Of a stretch of DNA of 64,000 bases, positions 8,168-15,938 are shown one piece after another. The first letter of the stretch is position 1. The number at the start of each line of letters is the position of its first letter. A program made the translations under genes and the position numbers. The stretch is taken from the NCBI RefSeq assembly GCF_039521745.1, contig NZ_BAAACT010000069.1. One strand, given 5' to 3'. The notes beneath the pieces were generated by a model that worked only from the letters and a program-made list of their open reading frames with translations, did no database searches and was not told the origin of the DNA. Origin of the DNA: Faecalicatena contorta. GTDB taxonomy: Bacteria > Bacillota > Clostridia > Lachnospirales > Lachnospiraceae.

Positions 8168-9253
8168 TTAGATAATAGATACAATGTCTTCTTCGCTTTC
8201 TACATATCCTTCCGGCAGTGGTCTTCTGAGGACTGCATACAGTACGCCTGTAATACAACCGCCTAACAACCAAAGGCCGATAAACAAAAGCGGGTTGGAT
8301 GTCATGGCAATAACAAATGCACCACCATGAACTGCCGGAGACTCAAGTCCGAGCATCATACACAGACCACCTGTAATCGCACCTCCTGTGCAGCAGGAAA
8401 TTGCAACACGAACCGGGTCTTTCATCAGGAATGGGATAACCCCTTCCTGTACATAGCAGCACGACAGGATAAACAGTGATTTTGCCTGCTCTCTTTCAGC
8501 TTCTGTAAATTTCTTTTTTCCGCCGATGAAACATGCAAGACCAATTCCCAGAGGAGATGTCATGCCTGCACACATTTTAGCAGAAGTAGGAATTAAGAAT
8601 CCGTCAGCATTCAGTCCGTTTACGAACAGAGCTGCTGTTTTGTTAATAGGACCGCCGTGATCCAGACAAATCATTGCCCCGATTACTGCACCAAGTACGA
8701 ATCTGGAACCACCGCTCAGAGCCATCAGTCCTGATGTAAGCCATGCCATAAACCAACTGATTGGGCGTCCTACCACATAATACATCAGCAGACCACAGAC
8801 CAGTGTTGTGACTACCGGATAGACCAGAATCGGCATGATACCCTGTATTGCCTTTGGCACCTTAATCTTCTTTAACATAAGTACAAAATAACCAACCATG
8901 ATACCGCCGACAACCCCGCCGACAAATCCGGTATTGATTGCGCCTGCAAGAGCACCCATTACAAATCCGGGTGCAAGTCCCGGTTTATCAGCCATCGCAT
9001 ATGCGATAAATGCTGCAATAACCGGTACAACATAGTTCATCATATTCTGTCCGAGAAGCATGATTGCTTTTGCAATTGTATCAATCTGATCCATGTGGTT
9101 TCCGATATCATATCCGCCCATTGCCTTTGCAATTGCCTGAATTACACCTGCTCCTACAATTACCGGGATCATGTAGGAAATACCTGTCATAATAGAATCT
9201 CTCAGAAAAGCTCCCTGGCTTTTCTTTTTTGTTTTTCTTTTGATTTCTGCCAT
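8168..9253 (-). CDS. PTS fructose-family transporter, IIC component
   Basis: Integral membrane channel subunit of a fructose-type phosphotransferase system, 361 residues with multiple hydrophobic helices (first near 20-40). Family features include GYDIGNHM near residue 48, GFVGGVVGGIMVGY (~110), and LDHGGPINKTA (~197), the conserved substrate region of fructose-family IIC proteins. IIB, IIC and IIA are separate chains. The IIB stop and the IIC start share bases at 9253. The sugar is not certain; fructose, a fructose-like ketose or a related hexose are possible. Confidence 0.88.
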   Translation of the reverse strand: MAEIKRKTKKKSQGAFLRDSIMTGISYMIPVIVGAGVIQAIAKAMGGYDIGNHMDQIDTIAKAIMLLGQNMMNYVVPVIAAFIAYAMADKPGLAPGFVMGALAGAINTGFVGGVVGGIMVGYFVLMLKKIKVPKAIQGIMPILVYPVVTTLVCGLLMYYVVGRPISWFMAWLTSGLMALSGGSRFVLGAVIGAMICLDHGGPINKTAALFVNGLNADGFLIPTSAKMCAGMTSPLGIGLACFIGGKKKFTEAEREQAKSLFILSCCYVQEGVIPFLMKDPVRVAISCCTGGAITGGLCMMLGLESPAVHGGAFVIAMTSNPLLFIGLWLLGGCITGVLYAVLRRPLPEGYVESEEDIVSII

Positions 9254-9561
9254 TATTCTAACGCCTCCAATAATTCTTTTATAATTCCTTCTGCATCTTT
9301 GATTGCTTCGCTGACACCGACGGTCAGTGTCGGCAGGTCGTCAAAACGCTCGGCGTTTTTTATTCTTACATCACTCGCAATAATCACTGCGTCTGCCCTT
9401 TTAAGGTCTTCTTTTGTAATCTCATTCTCAACACCGGCAGCCCCCTGCGTTTCGATTTTGATTTCCAGACCTTTTTTCTTTGCAGTCTTTTCCAGATTGG
9501 ATGCTGCCATATAGGTATGTGCAATCCCAACCGGACAACTTGTCACTCCTAAAATATACAT
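9253..9561 (-). CDS. PTS fructose-family IIB component
   Basis: Small cytosolic phosphocarrier of 102 residues. The phosphorylated cysteine is C9 in VTSCPVGIAHTYMA, the classical fructose-IIB signature. The ATG at 9561 is preceded by AGGAGG and lies one base after the IIA stop codon, so the in-frame extension upstream is not needed. It receives phosphate from the IIA protein and passes it to the sugar carried by IIC. Confidence 0.92.
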   Translation of the reverse strand: MYILGVTSCPVGIAHTYMAASNLEKTAKKKGLEIKIETQGAAGVENEITKEDLKRADAVIIASDVRIKNAERFDDLPTLTVGVSEAIKDAEGIIKELLEALE

Positions 9562-9562
9562 A

Positions 9563-10024
9563 TTACTCTTCCTCCTTTTTTGATGAAAACAACGCTTTGA
9601 TTTCCTCGACTGTAGATGCACCTTTCAGCGTTTCCCGGAAATCATCATCCATCAGATTCGCTGCCAGCTTGGAAAGCATTTCAAGATGTGCGTTATCTGA
9701 TGTGTTTGGTGCAGCAAGCATAATCACGTAGTCAACCGGACGTCCATCCAGTGTTTCCCATTCCACCGAATTTTTTAGTTTAACCAGCGTAAATGCTGCT
9801 TCTCTGACGCAGTCTGATTTGCAATGGGGTATTGCGACACCGTTTCCGACCCCCGTGGAAAATACGGCCTCTCTTTCGTAAAGTCCTTCAATATATTTAT
9901 TCAGGTCATTTACTTTCCCTGCATCATACATCATTTTGCCAAGTCCTTTGATTACATCGTCTTTTGTCTTGGCTTCATATCCAAAATTTACAAGCTTTTC
10001 ATTCACCATTTCTGATACATTCAT
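9563..10024 (-). CDS. PTS fructose-family IIA component
   Basis: Cytosolic phosphocarrier of about 153 residues in the PtsN/fructose IIA fold. The phosphorylated histidine is about H67 in VGNGVAIPHCKS. I prefer the ATG at 10024 (GGAAAGGA upstream) over an ATG 24 bases earlier; the choice affects only eight residues. It follows the activator gene and is directly linked to IIB. It is also the expected partner that phosphorylates PTS-regulation domains of the activator. Confidence 0.88.
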   Translation of the reverse strand: MNVSEMVNEKLVNFGYEAKTKDDVIKGLGKMMYDAGKVNDLNKYIEGLYEREAVFSTGVGNGVAIPHCKSDCVREAAFTLVKLKNSVEWETLDGRPVDYVIMLAAPNTSDNAHLEMLSKLAANLMDDDFRETLKGASTVEEIKALFSSKKEEE

Positions 10025-10050
10025 ATTGTGTTTATTCCTTTCCTGCATGT

Positions 10051-12000
10051 CTATGCCTTTGTCAAAATATCTATCTCGTTAAATTTTTTTGCTCTTAATA
10101 CCTGTTCAACATCTTTTATATTTCGTGTCAGATCCAGCACATCGCTGAAAATCCGCTGAAAGTTATTCTCCACCTTTGCATCCAACGCCAGCATAAAGAC
10201 AATCTGTACTTTCTCTGAGCCCCATATGATGGGTTTCTGTAAAGTCATGAATCCAATTCCCTGTTTACGTATGTGCCCTTCAAATGCATGCGGTATAGCT
10301 ACCAGACTGCCTACTGAAGTTTCCGAAAGTTCTTCTCTTTCAAATACAGACTGTATATACCCTTCATCTACATAGCCTTCGCTGATCATCCTTCCTCCCA
10401 GAAGTTTGATTACTTCTTCTTTTGACTTCAAATCGCAGTTCATAATGGAGATGGAACTATTCAAAAACTTCTTTAGGTAAAAATATTCAGTATTTTCTTC
10501 CTGTAGATGGCTTGTTTTTTTCTGAATGTATTTTCGGATTCTCTGAATATCCGTTTCACTCAAAACCGACGATACATGAAGCACTTCGATTCCTTCTTTA
10601 TAAATAGGCACTGTTGAGATTACAAAATCCTGTGCCTCCGGTTCTAAACTATCTGCCTGGTTTCCCGAAATAATCTGCTTGATTTCTATTTCCGGAAACA
10701 ATCGTTTCAGCTTCATGGAAACAAACTGTGACGTTCCGATACCGGTCATACATATAATTGTGACAGACAGATTTCTTTTCATTTTCTGTCGTGCTCGTTC
10801 TATGGCTGCTCCTATGTGAAATGAGACATAGCCGATCTCATCCTCCGTCGTCTCCAGTCCGTATTTCTGTCCGAACTTTGATATCAGATAAGAAGCAATC
10901 TCATATTCGTAGAACATTTCCTTTTTCACCGCATCCAAAATCGGATTTTCCAGATACATCATGCTCTGGAACCTGTGAACCATACATTCCAGGTGATCGA
11001 ACAGCGCGCATGCCAATTCGCTGTCTTCCTCCAGCTGCAGTTGATACTGTTCGTCCACTTCCTGTAGAAGTGACATGATATCATCAAACATCTGAGGCTC
11101 TCTGGCACGGGTTTTCTCTCTGTCCTTTTCTTTCGTCATAGGAATCTGATATCTGACTGCCAGAAGACACGTCATCAAAAATGTAATCTCAGATTCCGGA
11201 ATTTCAACATCCAACTGTTCATATATCTGTTCCAGAATATAACGGCTTACAAACCAGGCTTTTCTTCCTTCACTGGCCTGTTTCTTTTTTTCCTCCGGCT
11301 CTGTCACACATCCCATCTGAACTCTCGTTATCAGAATCGCAAGCTGAATCAAAAGTTCATCAAAGGAAATATCCGTCAATACAAAATGGAACCGATTCTC
11401 TGCCAATCGGATGATACGCTTTAAACTTTCCAGCCGCACTTTTGTAAACAGCGTCTGTATCTTCTCATTTTCAATTCTTCCGCTTTTTCCGCCGACCTTT
11501 TTCAGAACATCTGTCAGCGCCCATCGAATCTGTGTTTCCGAACCTTCTGCCTTAATCCCGTATTTTACTTTCTTTATGAAGGTAATACCGAATTTCTCCC
11601 AGAAGGAAATCAACTCCGATACATCATTCACAATCGTTCCTTTACTCACGTAAAGTAGGTTTGCAATTGATTCCATTGATATATACTTTTTATTATGTAA
11701 GAGCAGATAAGCAGCAACATAATACTTCCTCACATCCGATGAGATGTAGGAATCCTTCATCTCATACAAGACTGACTGCAGAAACTGTTCTCCGGCTTCA
11801 TCATAATACAGCCAAAGGCCAACCCCCTGCTTTGTCTTAATACTGCAGGAATTTTTCTCCAGAATCTCCCTGATCTTCTTTATATCAGCCTTGATTGTTC
11901 TTGGGCTGACTTTTAATTCCGCAGCAATTTGTGATGTGGTAAACTTATTTTCATTTTTATAGAGCAAATGAAGGATTTTCTTTTCTCTTGGTAAAAACAT
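10051..12000 (-). CDS. PRD-domain transcriptional activator (MtlR/ManR type)
   Basis: Multi-domain PTS-controlled regulator of 649 residues. Order: N-terminal HTH (SQIAAELKVSPRTIKADI, ~18-45), a second HTH (SIANLLYVSKGTIVNDV, ~115-135), two PTS-regulation domains (~190-405), a IIB-Gat-like domain with ICMTGIGTSQF near 415, and a C-terminal IIA-like domain with SLVAIPHAF (~575). Phosphorylation of the PRD and IIA histidines and the IIB cysteine tunes activity in this family. The gene leads its own PTS operon. A consensus promoter at 12031-12060 and an inverted repeat at 12069-12099 upstream fit autogenous activation. Confidence 0.9.
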   Translation of the reverse strand: MFLPREKKILHLLYKNENKFTTSQIAAELKVSPRTIKADIKKIREILEKNSCSIKTKQGVGLWLYYDEAGEQFLQSVLYEMKDSYISSDVRKYYVAAYLLLHNKKYISMESIANLLYVSKGTIVNDVSELISFWEKFGITFIKKVKYGIKAEGSETQIRWALTDVLKKVGGKSGRIENEKIQTLFTKVRLESLKRIIRLAENRFHFVLTDISFDELLIQLAILITRVQMGCVTEPEEKKKQASEGRKAWFVSRYILEQIYEQLDVEIPESEITFLMTCLLAVRYQIPMTKEKDREKTRAREPQMFDDIMSLLQEVDEQYQLQLEEDSELACALFDHLECMVHRFQSMMYLENPILDAVKKEMFYEYEIASYLISKFGQKYGLETTEDEIGYVSFHIGAAIERARQKMKRNLSVTIICMTGIGTSQFVSMKLKRLFPEIEIKQIISGNQADSLEPEAQDFVISTVPIYKEGIEVLHVSSVLSETDIQRIRKYIQKKTSHLQEENTEYFYLKKFLNSSISIMNCDLKSKEEVIKLLGGRMISEGYVDEGYIQSVFEREELSETSVGSLVAIPHAFEGHIRKQGIGFMTLQKPIIWGSEKVQIVFMLALDAKVENNFQRIFSDVLDLTRNIKDVEQVLRAKKFNEIDILTKA

Positions 12001-12030
12001 TTGACCACCTTTCCTTGCTGTTCTGTAGAT

Positions 12031-12060
12031 ATTATACCTAGTTTCAGCAGTTATTTACAA
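12031..12060 (-). promoter_or_regulatory. Promoter of the PRD-activator/PTS operon
   Basis: Minus-strand -35 TTGTAA (12055-12060) and -10 TATAAT (12031-12036) with an 18-base spacer, about 30 bases before the activator start. Confidence 0.65.
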
Positions 12061-12068
12061 ATCAGTTA

Positions 12069-12099
12069 ATTGCACTTTAACCAATGAACTTAGTGCAAT
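12069..12099. promoter_or_regulatory. Inverted repeat, candidate PRD-activator operator
   Basis: ATTGCACT (12069-12076) and AGTGCAAT (12092-12099) are perfect 8-base arms spaced by 15 bases, just upstream of the -35 box. The position suits an activator. A lone half-site GTGCAAT lies near 12256 on the alcohol dehydrogenase side. Apart from these sites and the promoter, 12100-12300 shows only AT-rich sequence. Confidence 0.45.
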
Positions 12100-12345
12100 C
12101 AATGGTAAATATATCACATTTGTCGAATTTATTCCCCCTCTTTTTGTGCACATTACCCGATATTTCGTTTGTTTTATTTACTTTTAAAATTTCCGGTTAC
12201 GTTTATCCTACACTGTTTCTGTGTTTTTGTATCTCTGCCTATACTTTTTCACTTAGTTGGTGCAATTTATCAAATATTCTTTTCTTCGGAAACGTCTATA
12301 ATAATAGACAGCACAATAATCTTTTATAATCAGGAGGATTTACAC

Positions 12346-13524
12346 ATGATTAATTTTGAATTTTATAACCCCACAAAAGTTATTTTTGGAAAAGGTGTTG
12401 AAGCAGAAGCCGGTAAGGTCATCAAGGAAATGGGCGGGCACAAAGTACTTGTACATTTCGGCGGCGATTATCTTCAGAAAAGCGGTACTTTAGACCGTAT
12501 CCACCAGGGACTTACTGAGGCCGGTCTGGAATATGTAGATTTGGGCGGAGTTGTTCCGAATCCAAGACTTGGACTAGTAAAAGAAGGAATCCGGCTTTGT
12601 AGAGAGGAAGGAGTTGACTTTCTGCTTCCGATCGGCGGCGGAAGCGCAATCGACTCTGCCAAAGGAATCGGTTACGGCCTTGCAAATGATTTTGAACTGG
12701 AAGACCTTCTGCTGGGCAAAACTGCCACCGACAAAATTGCACCTATCGGATGTATCTCAACAATCGCAGCAACCGGTTCTGAGACAAGCAACTCCATGGT
12801 AATCACCATCGAAGACGGCATGCTCAAGCGTTCTTACAACCATGACTGCGCCCGTCCTAAATTTGCGATCATGAACCCGGAACTTACATATACACTTCCT
12901 GCATATCAGACATCCAGCGGTGCTTCTGATATTATGATGCATACTATGGAGCGGTATTTTACAAACACAAAAGATGTCGACCTGATCGACCGTATGGCAG
13001 AAGGACTTCTTGTATCTGTTCGTGAAGCTGCCCTGACTGCTGTAAAAGACCCTGAAAACTATGAAGCTCGCGCAACCCTGATGTGGGCCGGAAGTCTTTC
13101 TCACAATGGACTGACCGGAACCGGACGTGTATCCGACTTTGCATCTCACAAAATCGAACATGAGCTGGGCGGTATGTTTGATGTTGCTCACGGCGCAGGC
13201 CTCTGTGCCGTCTGGGGGAGCTGGGCAAGATACGTATATAAGACAAATCCGGCAAGATTCGCACAGTTTGCAGTCCATGTATTTGATGCAGCACAGAACT
13301 TCTATGATACAGAGGCAACTGCCCTCAAAGGTATCGAAGCTTGGGAAAACTGGTGCCGCTCTATCGGAATGCCGACCAGTCTCCGTGAACTGGGTGTAAC
13401 TCCCACAGATGCACAAATTGAAGAAATGGCCGAAAAATGCGTTGCCACAGGCGGCGGACACGTTGGCTTCTTCCAGACCTTATATAAGGAGGATGTAATT
13501 AAAATTTTCCAAATGGCCCGTTAA
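12346..13524 (+). CDS. Iron-dependent alcohol dehydrogenase (BdhA/YugJ type)
   Basis: NAD(P)H-dependent alcohol/aldehyde oxidoreductase of 392 residues. The nucleotide motif GGGSAIDSAKGIG (~95), the metal ligands in SDIMMHTMERY (D and H, ~196-200), HKIEHELGG (~270) and HGAGL (~285) are all present. The C-terminus YKEDVIKIFQMAR is the normal family ending. The ATG at 12346 has CAGGAGG eight bases upstream; a longer frame starting at 12169 has none. It diverges from the PTS operon. It could reduce aldehydes such as acetaldehyde or butyraldehyde; the substrate is not readable. Confidence 0.9.
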   Translation: MINFEFYNPTKVIFGKGVEAEAGKVIKEMGGHKVLVHFGGDYLQKSGTLDRIHQGLTEAGLEYVDLGGVVPNPRLGLVKEGIRLCREEGVDFLLPIGGGSAIDSAKGIGYGLANDFELEDLLLGKTATDKIAPIGCISTIAATGSETSNSMVITIEDGMLKRSYNHDCARPKFAIMNPELTYTLPAYQTSSGASDIMMHTMERYFTNTKDVDLIDRMAEGLLVSVREAALTAVKDPENYEARATLMWAGSLSHNGLTGTGRVSDFASHKIEHELGGMFDVAHGAGLCAVWGSWARYVYKTNPARFAQFAVHVFDAAQNFYDTEATALKGIEAWENWCRSIGMPTSLRELGVTPTDAQIEEMAEKCVATGGGHVGFFQTLYKEDVIKIFQMAR

Positions 13525-13551
13525 ATCCTTTTTTATCATCCTGCAAAAACC

Positions 13552-13653
13552 AAGGGGCCGTCGGGAAATGTATGATTCATACTATATATTGCAGCCTGAC
13601 TTTATAGTCTGCCTCAATATGCAGCTTATGAATCTCATTTCCCGACAGCCCCT
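13552..13653 (-). terminator. Long imperfect hairpin between convergent genes
   Basis: AGGGGCCGTCGGGAAATG (13553-13570) pairs with CATTTCCCGACAGCCCCT (13636-13653) with one mismatch. Inner arms are GATTCAT/ATGAATC and a GACT/AGTC tip. On the minus strand the stem is followed by GGTTTTTG, so it can terminate the kinase operon. A T-rich run (13529-13535) lies just after the dehydrogenase stop. The length (about 100 bases) and the GGGGCTGTCGGGAAATG end, partly shared with other hairpins in the window, also suggest a mobile miniature element. Confidence 0.55.
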
Positions 13654-13679
13654 GAATGCTGCCGCGCCTCCTGCAACGC

Positions 13680-15044
13680 TCACGTCCCCCTTGGAATTGA
13701 GACTTGTATGGTGTATATATCTGCCTCACTCAGCACATACAGTTCTCCACCATGGATTTCTACCATTTTTTCCACGCTTTTGAGTCCGATCCGGTTGCTG
13801 TCGGTTTCATTTACTTCCTTTTTGACTGTATTTATAAGGGTTGTTTTGAGCTGCTGTTTTTCTGTTTTGAAGGTGAGCCTGACAGGGTTTTTCTTGTCCC
13901 CGTATTTTAAGATGTTCGAAAACAGATTGTTGAATATTCTTTTTAAAATTACGATATCACCCTTCATGAACCCCTGGCTTTCTTCGATATTTACTTCTGC
14001 TTCAAATCCGGCCAGACGCAGGAAGTCCAGGTTCTCCTGCAGAATTTCCTGCAGATCCTGTACCGGGACTTTTTCCATATTGACCGCTTCTGTTTCTTCA
14101 AACACCAGCGCATATTCGAACATTTTATCTGTCATCTCTTTGATATCGCTTGTTTTCTGCAGGCATCTTGCCAGGTACTCTTCTTCCATTGACTTGGGTA
14201 TCTTCTTTAACTGGAGTACTTCCAGATATCCGTTAAGAATCGTCAGCGGGGTTCTGAGGTCGTGGGATATGGCTGTGATCAGATCCTGATTTGCCTTTCG
14301 GCTTTCTTCCTCCTGACAGATATTCTCATCCAGCGCAGTGCGGAGTTTGTCCAGTTCTTCTGCCAGTATACCGATCTCATCTTCTCCACAGTCAGGTACC
14401 GGATGCTTTAGATTGCCGGACGCCATCTGCAGCACCTCATCCTTCAGGCAGAGAACGTCCTTCATCCTCCGGTTAATAAAAAACAGATTTATTGTCAGGA
14501 ACGCACCTACGCTGATCAGCACACTGAACAGAAGGTATGGGTACACCATTTTCATGGCGTGATAGGAATAAATCATCACGCTGTATTTCCCATTGCGGAA
14601 CTCCATCGGCCTCTGATCGTGGTTCTCAATCTCCCCTGATGAGATTTTGTATCCTGCATCCAGCAGGCTGCCGTATACCATCCGTTCGGTTATCTCCGGG
14701 TATGCTCCTGCCCTGAAAAGCCCGTCTCCGCCGATTTCGTAAACATATATACCCGTATACTCATCCTTAGGAGCAAAGAACGACTTGAATTCGGCCTGCG
14801 CATCCTTATTTTCCTCCCGATCCGGAACATCGTAGTATTTTGCATTTGCTTCCAGTTCGTCAATCAGCGCATTCTCATCCCATGTGATCGAAGGGAATCT
14901 GCACAGGAACTTCCATACATTTCCCATATTAGACCAGATCCCCCAAAACAGGGAAAGACTTGCAATCGCAGCTGCCAACATAAGTATTGAAAGCTTCGTC
15001 CGTATTTTCCAGCTTTTTACTGCGGTCTTCATCTTCTTAATCAC
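13680..15044 (-). CDS. Sensor histidine kinase
   Basis: Membrane-bound sensor of 454 residues. Transmembrane helices lie at about 17-36 and 166-190 and flank an extracytoplasmic domain of roughly 130 residues. A HAMP linker follows (~191-245). The phosphoacceptor is about H261 in ISHDLRTPLTIL. The ATP-binding N box (IFNNLFSNILKYGD) and a late G box (IGLKSVEKMVEIHGG) are present. The start overlaps the regulator gene by eight bases. It pairs with the OmpR-type regulator and probably controls the divergent YfhO-GtrA/glycosyltransferase genes. The signal is unknown. Confidence 0.9.
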   Translation of the reverse strand: MIKKMKTAVKSWKIRTKLSILMLAAAIASLSLFWGIWSNMGNVWKFLCRFPSITWDENALIDELEANAKYYDVPDREENKDAQAEFKSFFAPKDEYTGIYVYEIGGDGLFRAGAYPEITERMVYGSLLDAGYKISSGEIENHDQRPMEFRNGKYSVMIYSYHAMKMVYPYLLFSVLISVGAFLTINLFFINRRMKDVLCLKDEVLQMASGNLKHPVPDCGEDEIGILAEELDKLRTALDENICQEEESRKANQDLITAISHDLRTPLTILNGYLEVLQLKKIPKSMEEEYLARCLQKTSDIKEMTDKMFEYALVFEETEAVNMEKVPVQDLQEILQENLDFLRLAGFEAEVNIEESQGFMKGDIVILKRIFNNLFSNILKYGDKKNPVRLTFKTEKQQLKTTLINTVKKEVNETDSNRIGLKSVEKMVEIHGGELYVLSEADIYTIQVSIPRGT

Positions 15045-15774
15045 AGCGGTACCCCTTCCCCCATATGGTTTTGATCAAAACGGGATTCCTGGCATCCTTT
15101 TCAATCTTTTTCCGCAGATTTCTGATATGGACCATGATCGTATTATTGGCGCCATAATAGTAAGGCTCATCCCAGACAGCCTCATACAGTCTTTCCGCCG
15201 AAAATATCTGGTGCCGGTACTTTATCAGTAAATGGAGCATGGCATATTCCGTGTCCGTCAGTTCAATCTCCCGGCCTTCCGCATACACCGTCTCCTGCTC
15301 CTCATCTATCTCAAGATAATGAAAGTGCAGGCGCTTTTTTTCCTGGCTTCCTTCCTCGCTGTTCCTATCCTCTGCGGCAGAATCAGGATCTTCCTTGCCT
15401 TTATATATCTGATAGCGTCTGATCAGGGCTTTGGCACGGCTGACCAGTTCATTATAGGAAAACGGTTTTACCAGATAATCATCCCCTCCGCTGGAAAATC
15501 CCAGAGTTTTGTCGCTCTCCTGTCCCTTCGCGCTTAAAAACAAAATCGGCGCGTTGCTCTGCTTCCGGATCTCCAGACAAGTCTGGTATCCGTTCATGCC
15601 CGGCATCATGATATCCAGAATAATCAGGTCAAACATCTTAAGCCCCAGCATTTCCAGGGCCTTTGTTCCATTCTTTGCTTCTTCTATGTCATATCCTTCC
15701 CCTTGAAGCAAGATTCTGATAATCTCACGAATCTCCGGGTTATCGTCTACGATTAAAATTCTGGCTGTTTCCAT
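15037..15774 (-). CDS. OmpR-family response regulator
   Basis: DNA-binding regulator of 245 residues. The receiver domain has the phosphorylated aspartate D54 in DLIILDIMMPGMNG, acidic D10/D11 and a lysine in LVKPFSY. The C-terminal winged helix ends with TIMVHIRNLRKKIE and IKTIWGKGYRCD, close to VanR/PhoB-type proteins. I start at the ATG at 15774 with GGGGG upstream; an upstream in-frame extension of 65 residues looks non-coding. A linker of about 40 residues rich in charged residues separates the domains. Confidence 0.9.
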   Translation of the reverse strand: METARILIVDDNPEIREIIRILLQGEGYDIEEAKNGTKALEMLGLKMFDLIILDIMMPGMNGYQTCLEIRKQSNAPILFLSAKGQESDKTLGFSSGGDDYLVKPFSYNELVSRAKALIRRYQIYKGKEDPDSAAEDRNSEEGSQEKKRLHFHYLEIDEEQETVYAEGREIELTDTEYAMLHLLIKYRHQIFSAERLYEAVWDEPYYYGANNTIMVHIRNLRKKIEKDARNPVLIKTIWGKGYRCD

Positions 15775-15812
15775 TTTTACCAACCCCCTTGTTTCCAATA
15801 TCATTATACATG

Positions 15813-15890
15813 ATTTCAGAAAAAATATAGTTACTCTTAAGAATTCTTCAGATTCAGTTTGGGAATTCTTTAAGAAACGGGTTGTATAAT
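15813..15890. promoter_or_regulatory. Divergent promoter region with shared inverted repeat
   Basis: CTTAAGAATTC (15836-15846) and GAATTCTTTAAG (15863-15874) form an inverted repeat differing by one inserted A. Good -10 boxes lie on either side: TATAAT on the minus strand at 15813-15818 (regulator) and TATAAT on the plus strand at 15885-15890 (YfhO-GtrA). Neither has a good -35, and the repeat arms lie where the -35 boxes should be. This fits activation of both promoters by the adjacent response regulator. Confidence 0.5.
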
Positions 15891-15938
15891 CCACTAATGT
15901 AAACAATATTCTGTAACCGCTCATAAAAAGGAGAGAGT

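Noticed and set aside
12757..13461. 234-codon minus-strand frame inside the alcohol dehydrogenase gene
   Set aside because: Cysteine-rich composition typical of a reverse frame, and the plus-strand enzyme is unmistakable.
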